Shown piece after piece: positions 20,353 through 31,974 of a stretch of DNA of 64,000 bases. This DNA comes from Limnoperna fortunei (lineage: Eukaryota > Mollusca > Bivalvia > Mytilida > Modiolidae), in contig OX104114.1 of the NCBI GenBank assembly GCA_944474755.1, positions 26,373,220 to 26,437,219 of the forward strand, written 5' to 3'. The notes under the pieces are model-generated. The model had not been told where the DNA came from and did no database searches. It saw only the letters and a program-made list of their open reading frames with translations. Position numbers and translations under genes: made by a program. Positions within the stretch are counted from its first letter, which is position 1, and every line of letters begins with the position of its first letter.

Positions 20353-21119
20353 ATGTTTTCCTTTTTCCCCTCGCAATGTTGTCCGCTCGTTTTCTCGCTC
20401 ATCTTTTAACCGATCGAAATGAAACTTTGGGAACATGTTAAGGGTGACCTGAAGTTGTGCAATCCACTTTTGAAATTTTCAAAATGGCCGCCATTTTCAA
20501 AATGGCCGCCGTTGAAAAAAATGACGGCCGTTGTCAGATCTCAGTAATTGCCAAAGCAATTTCAATGAAAATTGGTATACTGGTACAGCTAACTATCCCG
20601 AGCATTTTTGCAAAAAAAAATTTGACGCGGCCGACATTTCAAAATGGCCGCCATCCGAACACCACCCCCCTAAAACTGTAAAAATTTAAACGTCATCCGA
20701 TTTAAACGAAATTTGGAATACAGGTAGCTTATGATACCCTGAGTGTGCCACTATTTTCAAAATTTTTGTCCGACTTCCGGTTTCAAAATGGCGGCCGTTT
20801 TAAAGTTTTACAAAATGGCGGCCGTTGTCAGATCTCAGTTATGGCCAGAGCAATTTCAATGAAAATTGGTATACTGATACAGCTAACTATCCTGAGCATT
20901 TTTGCAAAAAAATTTTTTTGTCCGACTTCCGGTTTCAAAATGGCGGCCGTTTTAAAGTTTGCTCGTTTTCTCGCTCATCTTTTAACCGATCGAAATGAAA
21001 CTTGGCCAACTGAAAGCTCATGTTATGAAGTTGTGCTCTTGACTTTTAGTTCCCTCTACTCGGTCAAAAGTGCGGAACGGGAGGCGACTTCAACGTTTCG
21101 GGAAACGTAAATTTTAATT
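20353..21119 (+). mobile_element. F1 element, clipped head, CTTTTT subtype
   Basis: It starts at ATGTTTTCCTTTTTCC right after ATT repeats. It has CTATTTTCAAAATTTTTG in the core and GGAATACAGG for GGTATACAGG. Confidence 0.75.
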
Positions 21120-21129
21120 ATTATTATTA

Positions 21130-21737
21130 TTTTCATATTTCTTATGTTTTCCCCTCGCAATGTTGTCCGCTCGTTTTCTCGCTCATCTTTTAACCGATCG
21201 AAATGAAACTTTGGGAACATGTTAAAGGTGACCTGAAGTTGTGCAATCCACTTTTGAAATTTTCAAAATGGCCGCCATTTTCAAAATGGATGCCGTTGAA
21301 AAAAATGACGGCCGTTGTCAGATCTCAGTAATTGCCAAAGCAATTTCAATGAAAATTGGTATACTGGTACAGCTAACTATCCCGAGCATTTTTGCAAAAA
21401 AAAATTTGACGCGACCGACATTTCAAAATGGCCGCCATCCGAACACCACCCCCCTAAAAATGAAAAAATTTAAACGTCATCCGATTTAGACAAAATTTGG
21501 TATTCAGGTAGCTTATGATACCCTGAGTGTGCCACTATTTAAAAATTTTTTGTCCGACTTCCGGTTTCAAAATGGCGGCCATTTTACTGCACGAAAAAGT
21601 CAACTTTGTCCGATTTCAACAAAATTTGATTTCTAGGCATATTTTAATGTACTGATTTGAATGAAATACTATCCATGTGGATCAAAAGTGCGGAACGGGA
21701 GGCGACTTCAACGTTTCGGGAAACGTAAATTTTAATT
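21130..21737 (+). mobile_element. F1/F3/F1 mosaic
   Basis: An F1 head, an F3 middle (ACTGCACGAAAAAGTCAAC to ATCCATGTGGAT) and then an F1 tail starting CAAAAGTGCGGAACGG. The junction at about 21681 differs from the mosaics at 31286 and 60244. Confidence 0.75.
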
Positions 21738-21744
21738 ATTATTA

Positions 21745-22111
21745 TTTTCATATTTCTTATGTTTTCCTTTTTCCCCTCGCAATGTTGTCCGCTCGTTTTC
21801 TCGCTCATCTTTTAACCGATCGAAATGAAACTTGGCCAACTGAAAGCTCATGTTATGAAGTTGTGCTCTTGACTTTTCGTTTTCACCGATACCCCCCGCA
21901 CGCGACACAGTTGCCATTCAAAGTTGAAGGGTCATAATTTAGGACATCGCTTATATCGGGAAAACCGCTCGATGAAAAGTTTTGAAATTTGGTACGGTTG
22001 TAGAGTAAGTTTTAACATTTTTAAAGATTATAACTGCAAAGTTCCCTTTACTCGGTCAAAAGTGCGGAACGGGAGGCGACTTCAACGTTTCGTGAAACGT
22101 AAATTTTAATT
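21745..22111 (+). mobile_element. F1 variant with a unique 165-bp core
   Basis: The head reads through the 43-bp repeat into the tail as in core-less copies, but between TTGACTTTT (about 21878) and AGTTCCCTTTACTCGG (about 22042) lies sequence found nowhere else in the window. It still holds a diverged core signature (GATGAAAAGTTTTG, then AATTTGGTACGG). The 3' hairpin is CGTTTCGTGAAACG, as in the minimal copy at 18297. Confidence 0.75.
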
Positions 22112-22438
22112 AAGTCGCCGACCACGAAGTGTCGGGCGACTTATTGTTTTTACTCCGTTTCTTATTATTAAGTCGCCGACCACGAAGTGTCGGGCGACTT
22201 ATTGTTTTTACTCCGTTTCTTATTATTATTAAGTCGCCGACCACGAAGTGTCGGGCGACTTATTGTTTTTGCTCCGTTTCTTATTATTATTATTATTATT
22301 AAGTCTCCCAAACGAAGTTTGGAGACTTATTGTTTTTACTCTGTTTCTTATTATTAAGTCTCCCAAACGAAGTTTGGAGACTTATTGTTTTTACTCTGTT
22401 TCTTATTATTAAGTCTCCCAAACGAAGTTTGGAGACTT
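22112..22438 (+). repeat. six 5' hairpin units: three class I then three class II
   Basis: Class I at 22112-22142, 22170-22200 and 22231-22261; class II (AAGTCTCC/GGAGACTT) at 22301-22328, 22356-22383 and 22411-22438. The spacer follows the class: CTCCG after class I, CTCTG after class II. The class switch falls inside a run of seven ATT triplets. Confidence 0.85.
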
Positions 22439-23484
22439 ATTGTTTTTACTCTGTTTCTTATTATTATTATTATTATTCTTCTGGTTTCCCCGTAGAGATT
22501 TCCGACACTTTTCTCAGAAACCGTAAATGGGATCAATTTGAAACTTGGTAGGATCTTAGACCCTATTGGCTAGATGTGCAATCATCTTTCGGAATTTCCA
22601 AGATGGCCGCCACTTTCAAAATGGCCGCCATTTAAGTTTTCCCGCCAAAATGCAGTTCCCGGAGAACCGCCAGATGGATTTCGATGAAACTTGGTATGTA
22701 GGTTCAGCATAGTGGTCTTGATTTATTTTTGGCAAAAAATCGCGCGCGAACCGGCCGCCATTTTCAAAATGGCCGCCGAATCGCCAAAAATTCAAGTTTG
22801 TCGGATTTCAACGAAAATGGGTTTTAACAGTAAATTTGGTATGCCGAGTCCAATGGTCAACTCAGAATTTTTATACGACGCGCCATTTTTTTGTAAAATG
22901 GCCGCCAAAGTTGCCAAATGGGCAAAAATTCAACATTGTCATAATTCAACGAAAATAGGTTCTAAAAGTAAATTTGGTATGCCGAGTTCAACGGTACACT
23001 CAGATTTTTTATACGACCCGCCATTTTTTTTAAAATGGCCACCAAAGTCGCCAAATCGGCAAAAATTCAACATTGTCGGAACTCAATGAAAATTGGTTCC
23101 TAAAGTAAATTTAGTATGTCGAGTTCAATGGTCAACTCAGAATTTTTATATGATGCGCTATTTTTTGTAAAATGGCCGCCGAAGTTGCCAAATCGGCAAA
23201 AAATCAACAACGTTGGAATTCAATGAAATTGGGTTCTTAAAGTAAATTTGTTATGGCGAGTTCTCTTTTAGGCAAACGTTCATGTGGGACAGGTGAAACA
23301 TGTCTGTGTCAACAGAATACCAGTAAAATTTGAAAATTTACCATTTTTTTCAATTTTATTAGAATTTGAAATCTAGGTGAATAGCAACCTGTAAAGTCAA
23401 ATATAAGGTGATTCACAGGCTGCACAGGACTATCAGTAACTTCGTTTGGGAGACTTCACGTTTCGCGAAACGTAAATTTTAATT
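22411..23484 (+). mobile_element. F2 element, complete
   Basis: It takes the last class II hairpin as 5' end, with body from 22476. The late part includes GTTATGGCGAGTTCTC, then CATGTGGGACAGG. The 3' subterminal and CGTTTCGCGAAACG close it. Private variant: GTAGGATCTTAGACC. Confidence 0.8.
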
Positions 23485-23494
23485 ATTATTATAA

Positions 23495-24481
23495 TTCTTC
23501 TTCTGGTTTCCCCGTAGAGATTTCCGACACTTTTCTCAGAAACCGTAAATGGGATCAATTTGAAACTTGGTAGGATGTTAGACCCTATTGGCTAGATGTG
23601 CAATCATCTTTCGGAATTTCCAAGATGGCCGCCACTTTCAAAATGGCCGCCATTTAAGTTTTCCCGCCAAAATGCAGTTCCCGGAGAACCGCCAGATGGA
23701 TTTCGATGAAACTTGGTATGTAGGTTCAGCATAGTGGTCTTGATTTATTTTTGGCAAAAAAATCGCGCGCGAACCGGCCGCCATTTTCAAAATGGCCGCC
23801 GAATCGCCAAAAATTCAAGTTTGTCGGATTTCAACGAAAATGGGTTTTAACAGTAAATTTGGTATGCCGAGTCCAATGGTCAACTCAGAATTTTTATACG
23901 ACGCGCCATTTTTTGTAAAATGGCCGCCAAAGTTGCCAAATGGGCAAAAATTCAACATTGTCATAATTCAACGAAAATAGGTTCTAAAAGTAAATTTGGT
24001 ATGCCGAGTTCAACGGTACACTCAGATTTTTTATACGACCCGCCATTTTTTTAAAAATGGCCACCAAAGTCGCCAAATCGGCAAAAATTCAACATTGTCG
24101 GAACTCAATGAAAATTGGTTCCTAAAGTAAATTTAGTATGTCGAGTTCAATGGTCAACTCAGAATTTTTATATGACGCGCTATTTTTTGTAAAATGGCCG
24201 CCGAAGTTGCCAAATCGGCAAAAAATCAACAACGTTGGAATTCAATGAAATTGGGTTCTTGAAGTAAATTTGTTATGGCGAGTTGAATGGTGCAATCTGT
24301 CTGTGTCAACAGAATACCAGTAAAATTTGAAAATTTACCATTTTTTTCAATTTTATTAGAATTTGAAATCTAGGTGAATAGCAACCTGTAAAGTCAAATA
24401 TAAGGTGATTCACAGGCTGCACAGGACTATCAGTAACTTCGTTTGGGAGACTTCACGTTTCGCGAAACGTAAATTTTAATT
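23495..24481 (+). mobile_element. F2 element, no 5' hairpin
   Basis: It joins the previous F2 through ATTATTATAATTCTTC. In the late region GTTATGGCGAG continues as TTGAATGGTGCAATCTG, a 24-bp shorter variant than its left neighbour. Confidence 0.8.
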
Positions 24482-24491
24482 ATTATTATTA

Positions 24492-25502
24492 TTCTTCTTC
24501 TGGTTTCCCCGTAGAGATTTCCGACACTTTTCTCAGAAACCGTAAATGGGATCAATTTGAAACTTGGTAGGATGTTAGACCCTATTGGCTAGATGTGCAA
24601 TCATCTTTCGGAATTTCCAAGATGGCCGCCACTTTCAAAATGGCCGCCATTTAAGTTTTCCCGCCAAAATGCAGTTCCCGGAGAACCGCCAGATGGATTT
24701 CGATGAAACTTGGTATGTAGGTTCAGCATAGTGGTCTTGATTTATTTTTGGCAAAAAATCGCGCGCGAACCGGCCGCCATTTTCAAAATGGCCGCCGAAT
24801 CGCCAAAAATTCAAGTTTGTCGGATTTCAACGAAAATGGGTTTTAACAGTAAATTTGGTATGCCGAGTCCAATGGTCAACTCAGAATTTTTATACGACGC
24901 GCCATTTTTTGTAAAATGGCCGCCAAAGTTGCCAAATGGGCAAAAATTCAACATTGTCATAATTCAACGAAAATAGGTTCTAAAAGTAAATTTGGTATGC
25001 CGAGTTCAACGGTACACTCAGATTTTTTATACGACCCGCCATTTTTTTAAAAATGGCCACCAAAGTCGCCAAATCGGCAAAAATTCAACATTGTCGGAAC
25101 TCAATGAAAATTGGTTCCTAAAGTAAATTTAGTATGTCGAGTTCAATGGTCAACTCAGAATTTTTATATGATGCGCTATTTTTTGTAAAATGGCCGCCGA
25201 AGTTGCCAAATCGGCAAAAAATCAACAACGTTGGAATTCAATGAAATTGGGTTCTTAAAGTAAATTTGTTATGGCGAGTTCTCTTTTAGGCAAACGTTCA
25301 TGTGGGACAGGTGAAACATGTCTGTGTCAACAGAATACCAGTAAAATTTGAAAATTTACCATTTTTTTCAATTTTATTAGAATTTGAAATCTAGGTGAAT
25401 AGCAACCTGTAAAGTCAAATATAAGGTGATTCACAGGCTGCACAGGACTATCAGTAACTTCGTTTGGGAGACTTCACGTTTCGCGAAACGTAAATTTTAA
25501 TT
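24492..25502 (+). mobile_element. F2 element, no 5' hairpin
   Basis: Long late region (TTCTCTTTTAGGCAAACG) like the copy at 22411. It forms the first half of the second copy of a two-element unit. Confidence 0.8.
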
Positions 25503-25511
25503 ATTATTATA

Positions 25512-26498
25512 ATTCTTCTTCTGGTTTCCCGTAGAGATTTCCGACACTTTTCTCAGAAACCGTAAATGGGATCAATTTGAAACTTGGTAGGATGTTAGAC
25601 CCTATTGGCTAGATGTGCAATCATCTTTCGGAATTTCCAAGATGGCCGCCACTTTCAAAATGGCCGCCATTTAAGTTTTCCCGCCAAAATGCAGTTCCCG
25701 GAGAACCGCCAGATGGATTTCGATGAAACTTGGTATGTAGGTTCAGCATAGTGGTCTTGATTTATTTTTGGCAAAAAAATCGCGCGCGAACCGGCCGCCA
25801 TTTTCAAAATGGCCGCCGAATCGCCAAAAATTCAAGTTTGTCGGATTTCAACGAAAATGGGTTTTAACAGTAAATTTGGTATGCCGAGTCCAATGGTCAA
25901 CTCAGAATTTTTATACGACGCGCCATTTTTTGTAAAATGGCCGCCAAAGTTGCCAAATGGGCAAAAATTCAACATTGTCATAATTCAACGAAAATAGGTT
26001 CTAAAAGTAAATTTGGTATGCCGAGTTCAACGGTACACTCAGATTTTTTATACGACCCGCCATTTTTTTTAAAATGGCCACCAAAGTCGCCAAATCGGCA
26101 AAAATTCAACATTGTCGGAACTCAATGAAAATTGGTTCCTAAAGTAAATTTAGTATGTCGAGTTCAATGGTCAACTCAGAATTTTTATATGACGCGCTAT
26201 TTTTTGTAAAATGGCCGCCGAAGTTGCCAAATCGGCAAAAAATCAACAACGTTGGAATTCAATGAAATTGGGTTCTTGAAGTAAATTTGTTATGGCGAGT
26301 TGAATGGTGCAATCTGTCTGTGTCAACAGAATACCAGTAAAATTTGAAAATTTACCATTTTTTTCAATTTTATTAGAATTTGAAAACTAGGTGAATAGCA
26401 ACCTGTAAAGTCAAATATAAGGTGATTCACAGGCTGCACAGGACTATCAGTAACTTCGTTTGGGAGACTTCACGTTTCGCGAAACGTAAATTTTAATT
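25512..26498 (+). mobile_element. F2 element, no 5' hairpin
   Basis: Short late region like 23495-24481. One C is lost in the head (GGTTTCCCGTAG). Confidence 0.8.
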
Positions 26499-26507
26499 AT
26501 TATTATA

Positions 26508-27495
26508 ATTCTTCTTCTGGTTTCCCCGTAGAGATTTCCGACACTTTTCTCAGAAACCGTAAATGGGATCAATTTGAAACTTGGTAGGATGTTAGACCCT
26601 ATTGGCTAGATGTGCAATCATCTTTCGGAATTTCCAAGATGGCCGCCACTTTCAAAATGGCCGCCATTTAAGTTTTCCCGCCAAAATGCAGTTCCCGGAG
26701 AACCGCCAGATGGATTTCGATGAAACTTGGTATGTAGGTTCAGCATAGTGGTCTTGATTTATTTTTGGCAAAAAAATCGCGCGCGAACCGGCCGCCATTT
26801 TCAAAATGGCCGCCGAATCGCCAAAAATTCAAGTTTGTCGGATTTCAACGAAAATGGGTTTTAACAGTAAATTTGGTATGCCTAGTCCAATGGTTAACTC
26901 ATAATTTTTATACGACGCGCCATTTTTTGTAAAATGGCCGCCAAAGTTGCCAAATGGGCAAAAATTCAACATTGTCATAATTCAACGAAAATAGGTTCTA
27001 AAAGTAAATTTGGTATGCCGAGTTCAACGGTACACTCAGATTTTTTATACGACCCGCCATTTTTTTAAAAATGGCCACCAAAGTCGCCAAATCGGCAAAA
27101 ATTCAACATTGTCGGAACTCAATGAAAATTGGTTCCTAAAGTAAATTTAGTATGTCGAGTTCAATGGTCAACTCAGAATTTTTATATGACGCGCTATTTT
27201 TTGTAAAATGGCCGCCGAAGTTGCCAAATCGGCAAAAAATCAACAACGTTGGAATTCAATGAAATTGGGTTCTTGAAGTAAATTTGTTATGGCGAGTTGA
27301 ATGGTGCAATCTGTCTGTGTCAACAGAATACCAGTAAAATTTGAAAATTTACCATTTTTTTCAATTTTATTAGAATTTGAAATCTAGGTGAATAGCAACC
27401 TGTAAAGTCAAATATAAGGTGATTCACAGGCTGCACAGGACTATCAGTAACTTCGTTTGGGAGACTTCACGTTTCGCGAAACGTAAATTTTAATT
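26508..27495 (+). mobile_element. F2 element, no 5' hairpin
   Basis: Short late region. Private changes GCCTAGTCCAATGG and GGTTAACTCATAA break the local open frame seen in other copies, which is expected for non-coding DNA. Confidence 0.8.
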
Positions 27496-28204
27496 AAGTC
27501 TCCCAAACGAAGTTTGGAGACTTATTGTTTTTACTCTGTTTCTTATTATTATTATTCTTCTTCTGGTTTCCCCGTAGAGATTTCCGACACTTTTCTCAGA
27601 AACCGTAAATGGGATCAATTTGAAACTTGGTAGGATGTTAGACCCTATTGGCTAGATGTGCAATCATCTTTCGGAATTTCCAAGATGGCCGCCACTTTCA
27701 AAATGGCCGCCATTTAAGTTTTCCCGCCAAAATGCAGTTCCCGGAGAACCGCCAGATGGATTTCGATGAAACTTGGTATGTAGGTTCAGCATAGTGGTCT
27801 TGATTTATTTTTGGCAAAAAATCGCGCGCGAACCGGCCGCCATTTTCAAAATGGCCGCCGAATCGCCAAAAATTCAAGTTTGTCGGATTTCAACGAAAAT
27901 GGGTTTTAACAGTAAATTTGGTATGCCGAGTCCAATGGTCAACTCAGAATTTTTTTACGACGCGCCATTTTTTGTAAAATGGCCGCCAAAGTTGCCAAAT
28001 GGGCAAAAATTCAACATTGTCATAATTCAACGAAAATAGGTTCTTAAAGTAAATTTGGTATGCCGAGTTCAACGGTACACTCAGATTTTTTATACGACCC
28101 GCCATTTTTTAAAAAATGGCCACCATAGTGATTCACAGGCTGCACAGGACTATCAGTAACTTCGTTTGGGAGACTTCACGTTTCGCAAAACGTAAATTTT
28201 AATT
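27496..28204 (+). mobile_element. F2 element with internal deletion
   Basis: A class II hairpin at 27496-27523 and a body from about 27556. After GGCCACCATA the sequence jumps to GTGATTCACAGG, removing about 300 bp. The 3' hairpin carries a mutation (CGTTTCGCAAAACG). Confidence 0.8.
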
Positions 28205-28296
28205 AAGTCGCCGACCACGAAGTGTCGGGCGACTTATTGTTTTTACTCCGTTTCTTCTTCTTATTAAGTCGCCGACCACGAAGTGTCGGGCGACTT
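28205..28296 (+). repeat. two class I 5' hairpin units
   Basis: Units at 28205-28235 and 28266-28296; the spacer between them ends in TTCTTCTT instead of ATT repeats. Confidence 0.8.
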
Positions 28297-28339
28297 ATTG
28301 TTTTTACTCCGTTTCTTATTATTATTATTATTATTATTA

Positions 28340-29113
28340 TTTTCATATTTCTTGTGTTTTCCCCTCGCAATGTTGTCCGCTCGTTTTCTCGCTCATCTTT
28401 TAACCGATCGAAATGAAACTTTGGGAACATGTTAAGGGTGACCTGAAGTTGTGCAATCCACTTTTGAAATTTTCAAAATGGCCGCCATTTTCAAAATGGC
28501 CGCCGTTGAAAAAAATGATGGCCGTTGTCAGATCTCAGTAATTGCCAAAGCAATTTCAATGAAAATTGGTATACTGGTACAGCTAACTATCCCGAGCATT
28601 TTTGCAAAAAAAAATTTGACGCGGCCGACATTTCAAAATGGCCGCCATCCGAACACCACCCCCCTAAAAATGTAAAAATTTAAACGTCATCCGATTTAGA
28701 CGAAATTTGGTATACAGGTAGCTTATGATACCCTAAGTGTGCCACTGTTTAAAAATGTTTTGTCCGACTTCCGGTTTTAAAATGGCGGCCGTTTTAAAGT
28801 TTTACAAAATGGCGGCCGTTGTCAGATCTCAGTTATGGCCAGAGCAATTTCAATGAAAATTGGTATACTGATACAGCTAACTATCCTGAGCATTTTTGCA
28901 AAAAAAATTTTTTGTCCGACTTCCGGTTTCAAAATGGCGGCCGTTTTAAAGTTTGCTCGTTTTCTCGCTCATCTTTTAACCGATCGAAATGAAACTTGGC
29001 CAACTGAAAGCTCATGTTATGAAGTTGTGCTCTTGACTTTTAGTTCCCTCTACTCGGTCAAAAGTGCGGAACGGGAGGCGACTTCAACGTTTCGGGAAAC
29101 GTAAATTTTAATT
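28340..29113 (+). mobile_element. F1 element
   Basis: Markers CACTGTTTAAAAATG and CCGGTTTTAAAATGG occur together here and in the copy at 48368-49141, so the two are close relatives. Confidence 0.75.
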
Positions 29114-29129
29114 ATTATTATTATTATTA

Positions 29130-29759
29130 TTTTCATATTTCTTATGTTTTCCTTTTTCCCCTCGCAATGTTGTCCGCTCGTTTTCTCGCTCATCTTTTAA
29201 CCGATCGAAATGAAACTTTGGGAACATGTTAACGGTGACCTGAAGTTGTGCAATCCACTTTTGAAATTTTCAAAATCGCCGCCATTTTCAAAATGGCCGC
29301 CGTTGAAAAAAAATGACGGCCGTTGTCCGATCTCAGTAATTGCCAAAGCAATTTCAATGAAAATTGGTATACTGATACAGCTAACTATCCTGAGCATTTT
29401 TGCAAAAAAAAATTTGACGCGGCCGACATTTCAAAATGGCCGCCATCCGAACACCACCCCCCTAAAAATGTAAAAATTTAAACGTCATCCGATTTAGACG
29501 AAATTTGGTATTCAGGTAGCTTATGATACCCTGAGTGTGCCACTATTTAAAAATTTTATTGTCCGACTTCCGGTTTCAAAATGGCGGCCATTTTACTGCA
29601 GGAAAAAGTCAACTTTGTCCGATTTCAACAAAATTTGATTTCTAGGCATATTTTAATGTACTGATTTGAATGAAATACTATCCAAGGGGATTATAGTGGC
29701 AATGGGGGTTCGTTTGGGAGACATTCTGTGTTGGCATCCCAACACAATCAGCACTAGTT
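29130..29759 (+). mobile_element. F1-head/F3-tail chimera
   Basis: A CTTTTT-subtype F1 head, an AAAATCGCCGCC first core motif, and an F3 tail with hairpin and CTAGTT. The AATCGCCGCC marker recurs at 32755 and 40578. Confidence 0.75.
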
Positions 29760-30208
29760 AAGTCGCCGACCACGAAGTGTCGGGCGACTTATTGTTTTTA
29801 CTCCGTTTCTTATTATTAAGTCGCCGACCACGAAGTGTCGGGCGACTTATTGTTTTTACTCCGTTTCTTATTATTAAGTCGCCGACCACGAAGTGTCGGG
29901 CGACTTATTGTTTTTACTCCGTTTCTTATTAAGTCGCCGACCACGAAGTGTCGGGCGACTTATTGTTTTTACACCGTTTCTTATTATTAAGTCGCCGACC
30001 ACGAAGTGTCGGGCGACTTATTGTTTTTACTCCGTTTCTTATTATTAAGTCGCCGACCACGAAGTGTCGGGCGACTTATTGTTTTTACTCCGTTTCTTAT
30101 TATTAAGTCGCCGACCACGAAGTGTCGGGCGACTTATTGTTTTTACTCCGTTTCTTATTAAGTCGCCCAAAACAAGTTTTGGGAGACTTATTGTTTTTGC
30201 ACCGTTTC

Positions 30209-30254
<46 letters not shown>

Positions 30255-30338
30255 GTCGCCGACCACGAAGTGTCGGGCGACTTATTGTTTTTACTCCGTT
30301 TCTTATTAAGTCGCCGACCACGAAGTGTCGGGCGACTT
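29760..30338 (+). repeat. array of ten 5' hairpin units
   Basis: Starts at 29760, 29818, 29876, 29931, 29989, 30047, 30105, 30160, 30253 and 30308. Spacing is 58 or 55 bp. Nine are class I. The eighth (30160-30189) is class V-like (AAGTCGCCC, tip AAAACAAGTTTT, right arm GGGAGACTT with one mismatch) and is followed by GCACCG and a long (ATT)n tract. The fourth unit's spacer is ACACCG. Confidence 0.9.
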
Positions 30339-30357
30339 ATTGTTTTTACTCCGTTTC

Positions 30358-30387
<30 letters not shown>

Positions 30388-30389
<2 letters not shown>

Positions 30390-31149
30390 TTCATATTTCT
30401 TATGTTTTCCTTTTTCCCCTCGCAATGTTGTCCGCTCGTTTTCTCGCTCATCTTTTAACCGATCGAAATGAAACTTTGGGAACATAATAAGGGTGACCTG
30501 AAGTTGTGCAATCCACTTTTGAAATTTTCAAAATGGCCGCCGTTGAAAAAAAATGACGGCCGTTGTCAGATCTCAGTAATTGCCAAAGCAATTTCAATGA
30601 AAATTGGTATACTGATACAGCTCCCTATCCCGAGCATTTTTGCAAAAAAAAATTTGACGCGGCCGACATTTCAAAATGGCCGCCATCCGAACACCACCCC
30701 CCTAAAACTGTAAAAATTTAAACGTCATCCGATTTAAACGAAATTTGGTATACAGGTAGCTTATGATACCCTAAGTGTGCCACTATTAAAAATGTTTTGT
30801 CCGACTTCCGGTTTCAAAATGGCGGCCGTTTTAAAGTTTTACAAAATGGCGGCCGTTGTCAGATCTCAGTTATGGCCAGAGCAATTTCAATGAAAATTGG
30901 TATACTGATACAGCTAACTATCCTAAGCATTTTTGCAAAAAAAAATTTTTGTCCGACTTCCGGTTTCAAAATGGCGGCCGTTTTAAAGTTTGCTCGTTTT
31001 TTCGCTCATCTTTTAACCGATCGAAATGAAACTTGGCCAACTGAAAGCTCATGTTATGAAGTTGTGCTCTTGACTTTTAGTTCCCTCTACTCGGTCAAAA
31101 GTGCGGAACGGGAGGCGACTTCAACGTTTCGGGAAACGTAAATTTTATT
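30388..31149 (+). mobile_element. F1 element with shortened core
   Basis: One CAAAATGGCCGCCATTTT is missing from the first core motif pair. Markers ACATAATAAGGG and CAGCTCCCTATCC are shared with 33545-34305. Confidence 0.75.
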
Positions 31150-31247
31150 AAGTCGCCGACCATGAAGTGTCGGGCGACTTATTGTTTTTACTCCGTTTCT
31201 TATTATTATTATTATTAAGTCGCCGACCACGAAGTGTCGGGCGACTT
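31150..31247 (+). repeat. two class I 5' hairpin units
   Basis: Units at 31150-31180 (loop change CCATGAAG) and 31217-31247. The CCATGAAG variant appears again at 34306, 44484 and 45333, in each case just after an F1 end. Confidence 0.8.
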
Positions 31248-31285
31248 ATTGTTTTTACTCCGTTTCTTATTATTATTATTATTAT

Positions 31286-31964
31286 TTTCATATTTCTTAT
31301 GTTTTCCCCTCGCAATGTTGTCCGCACATTTTCTCAGAGATGCAATGTCCAATCAAGATGAAACTTTGGGAACATGTTAAGGGTGACCTGAAGTTGTGCA
31401 TTCCACTTTTGAAATTTTCAAAATGGCCGCCATTTTCAAAATGGCCGCCGTTGAAAAAAAATGACGGCCGTTGTCAGATCTCAGTAATTGCCAAAGCAAT
31501 TTCAATGAAAATTGGTATACTGATACAGCTAACTATCCCGAGCATTTTTGCAAAAAAAAATTTGACGCGGCCGACATTTCAAAATGGCCGCCATCCGAAC
31601 ACCACCCCCCTAAAAATGTAAAAATTTAGACGTCATCCGATTTAGACGAAATTTGGTATTCAGGTAGCTTATGATACCCTGAGTGTGCCACTATTTAAAA
31701 ATTTTTTATCCGACTTCCGGTTTCAAAATGGCGGCCATTTTACTGCAGGAAAAAGTCAACTTTGTCCGATTTCAACAAAATTTGATTTCTAGGCATATTT
31801 TAATGTACTGATTTGAATGAAATACTATCCATGGGGATTATAGTGGCAATGGGGGTTCGTTTGGGAGACATTTAGTTGTGCTCTTGACTTTTAGTTCCCT
31901 CTACTCGGTCAAAAGTGCGGAACGGGAGGCGACTTCAACGTTTCGGGAAACGTAAATTTTAATT
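31286..31964 (+). mobile_element. F1/F3/F1 mosaic
   Basis: An F1 cap, F3 from TCCGCACATTTTCTCAGAG through GGTTCGTTTGGGAGACAT, then a switch inside the 3' subterminal repeat (GACATTTAGTTGTGCTC) to the F1 tail. The element at 60244-60925 has the same breakpoints. Confidence 0.75.
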
Positions 31965-31974
31965 ATTATTATTA

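Noticed and set aside
29760..30338. CRISPR-like array (regular 58-bp repeats)
   Set aside because: The intervals are constant repeats of the same spacer sequence plus ATT, not diverse spacers, and the genome is eukaryotic.
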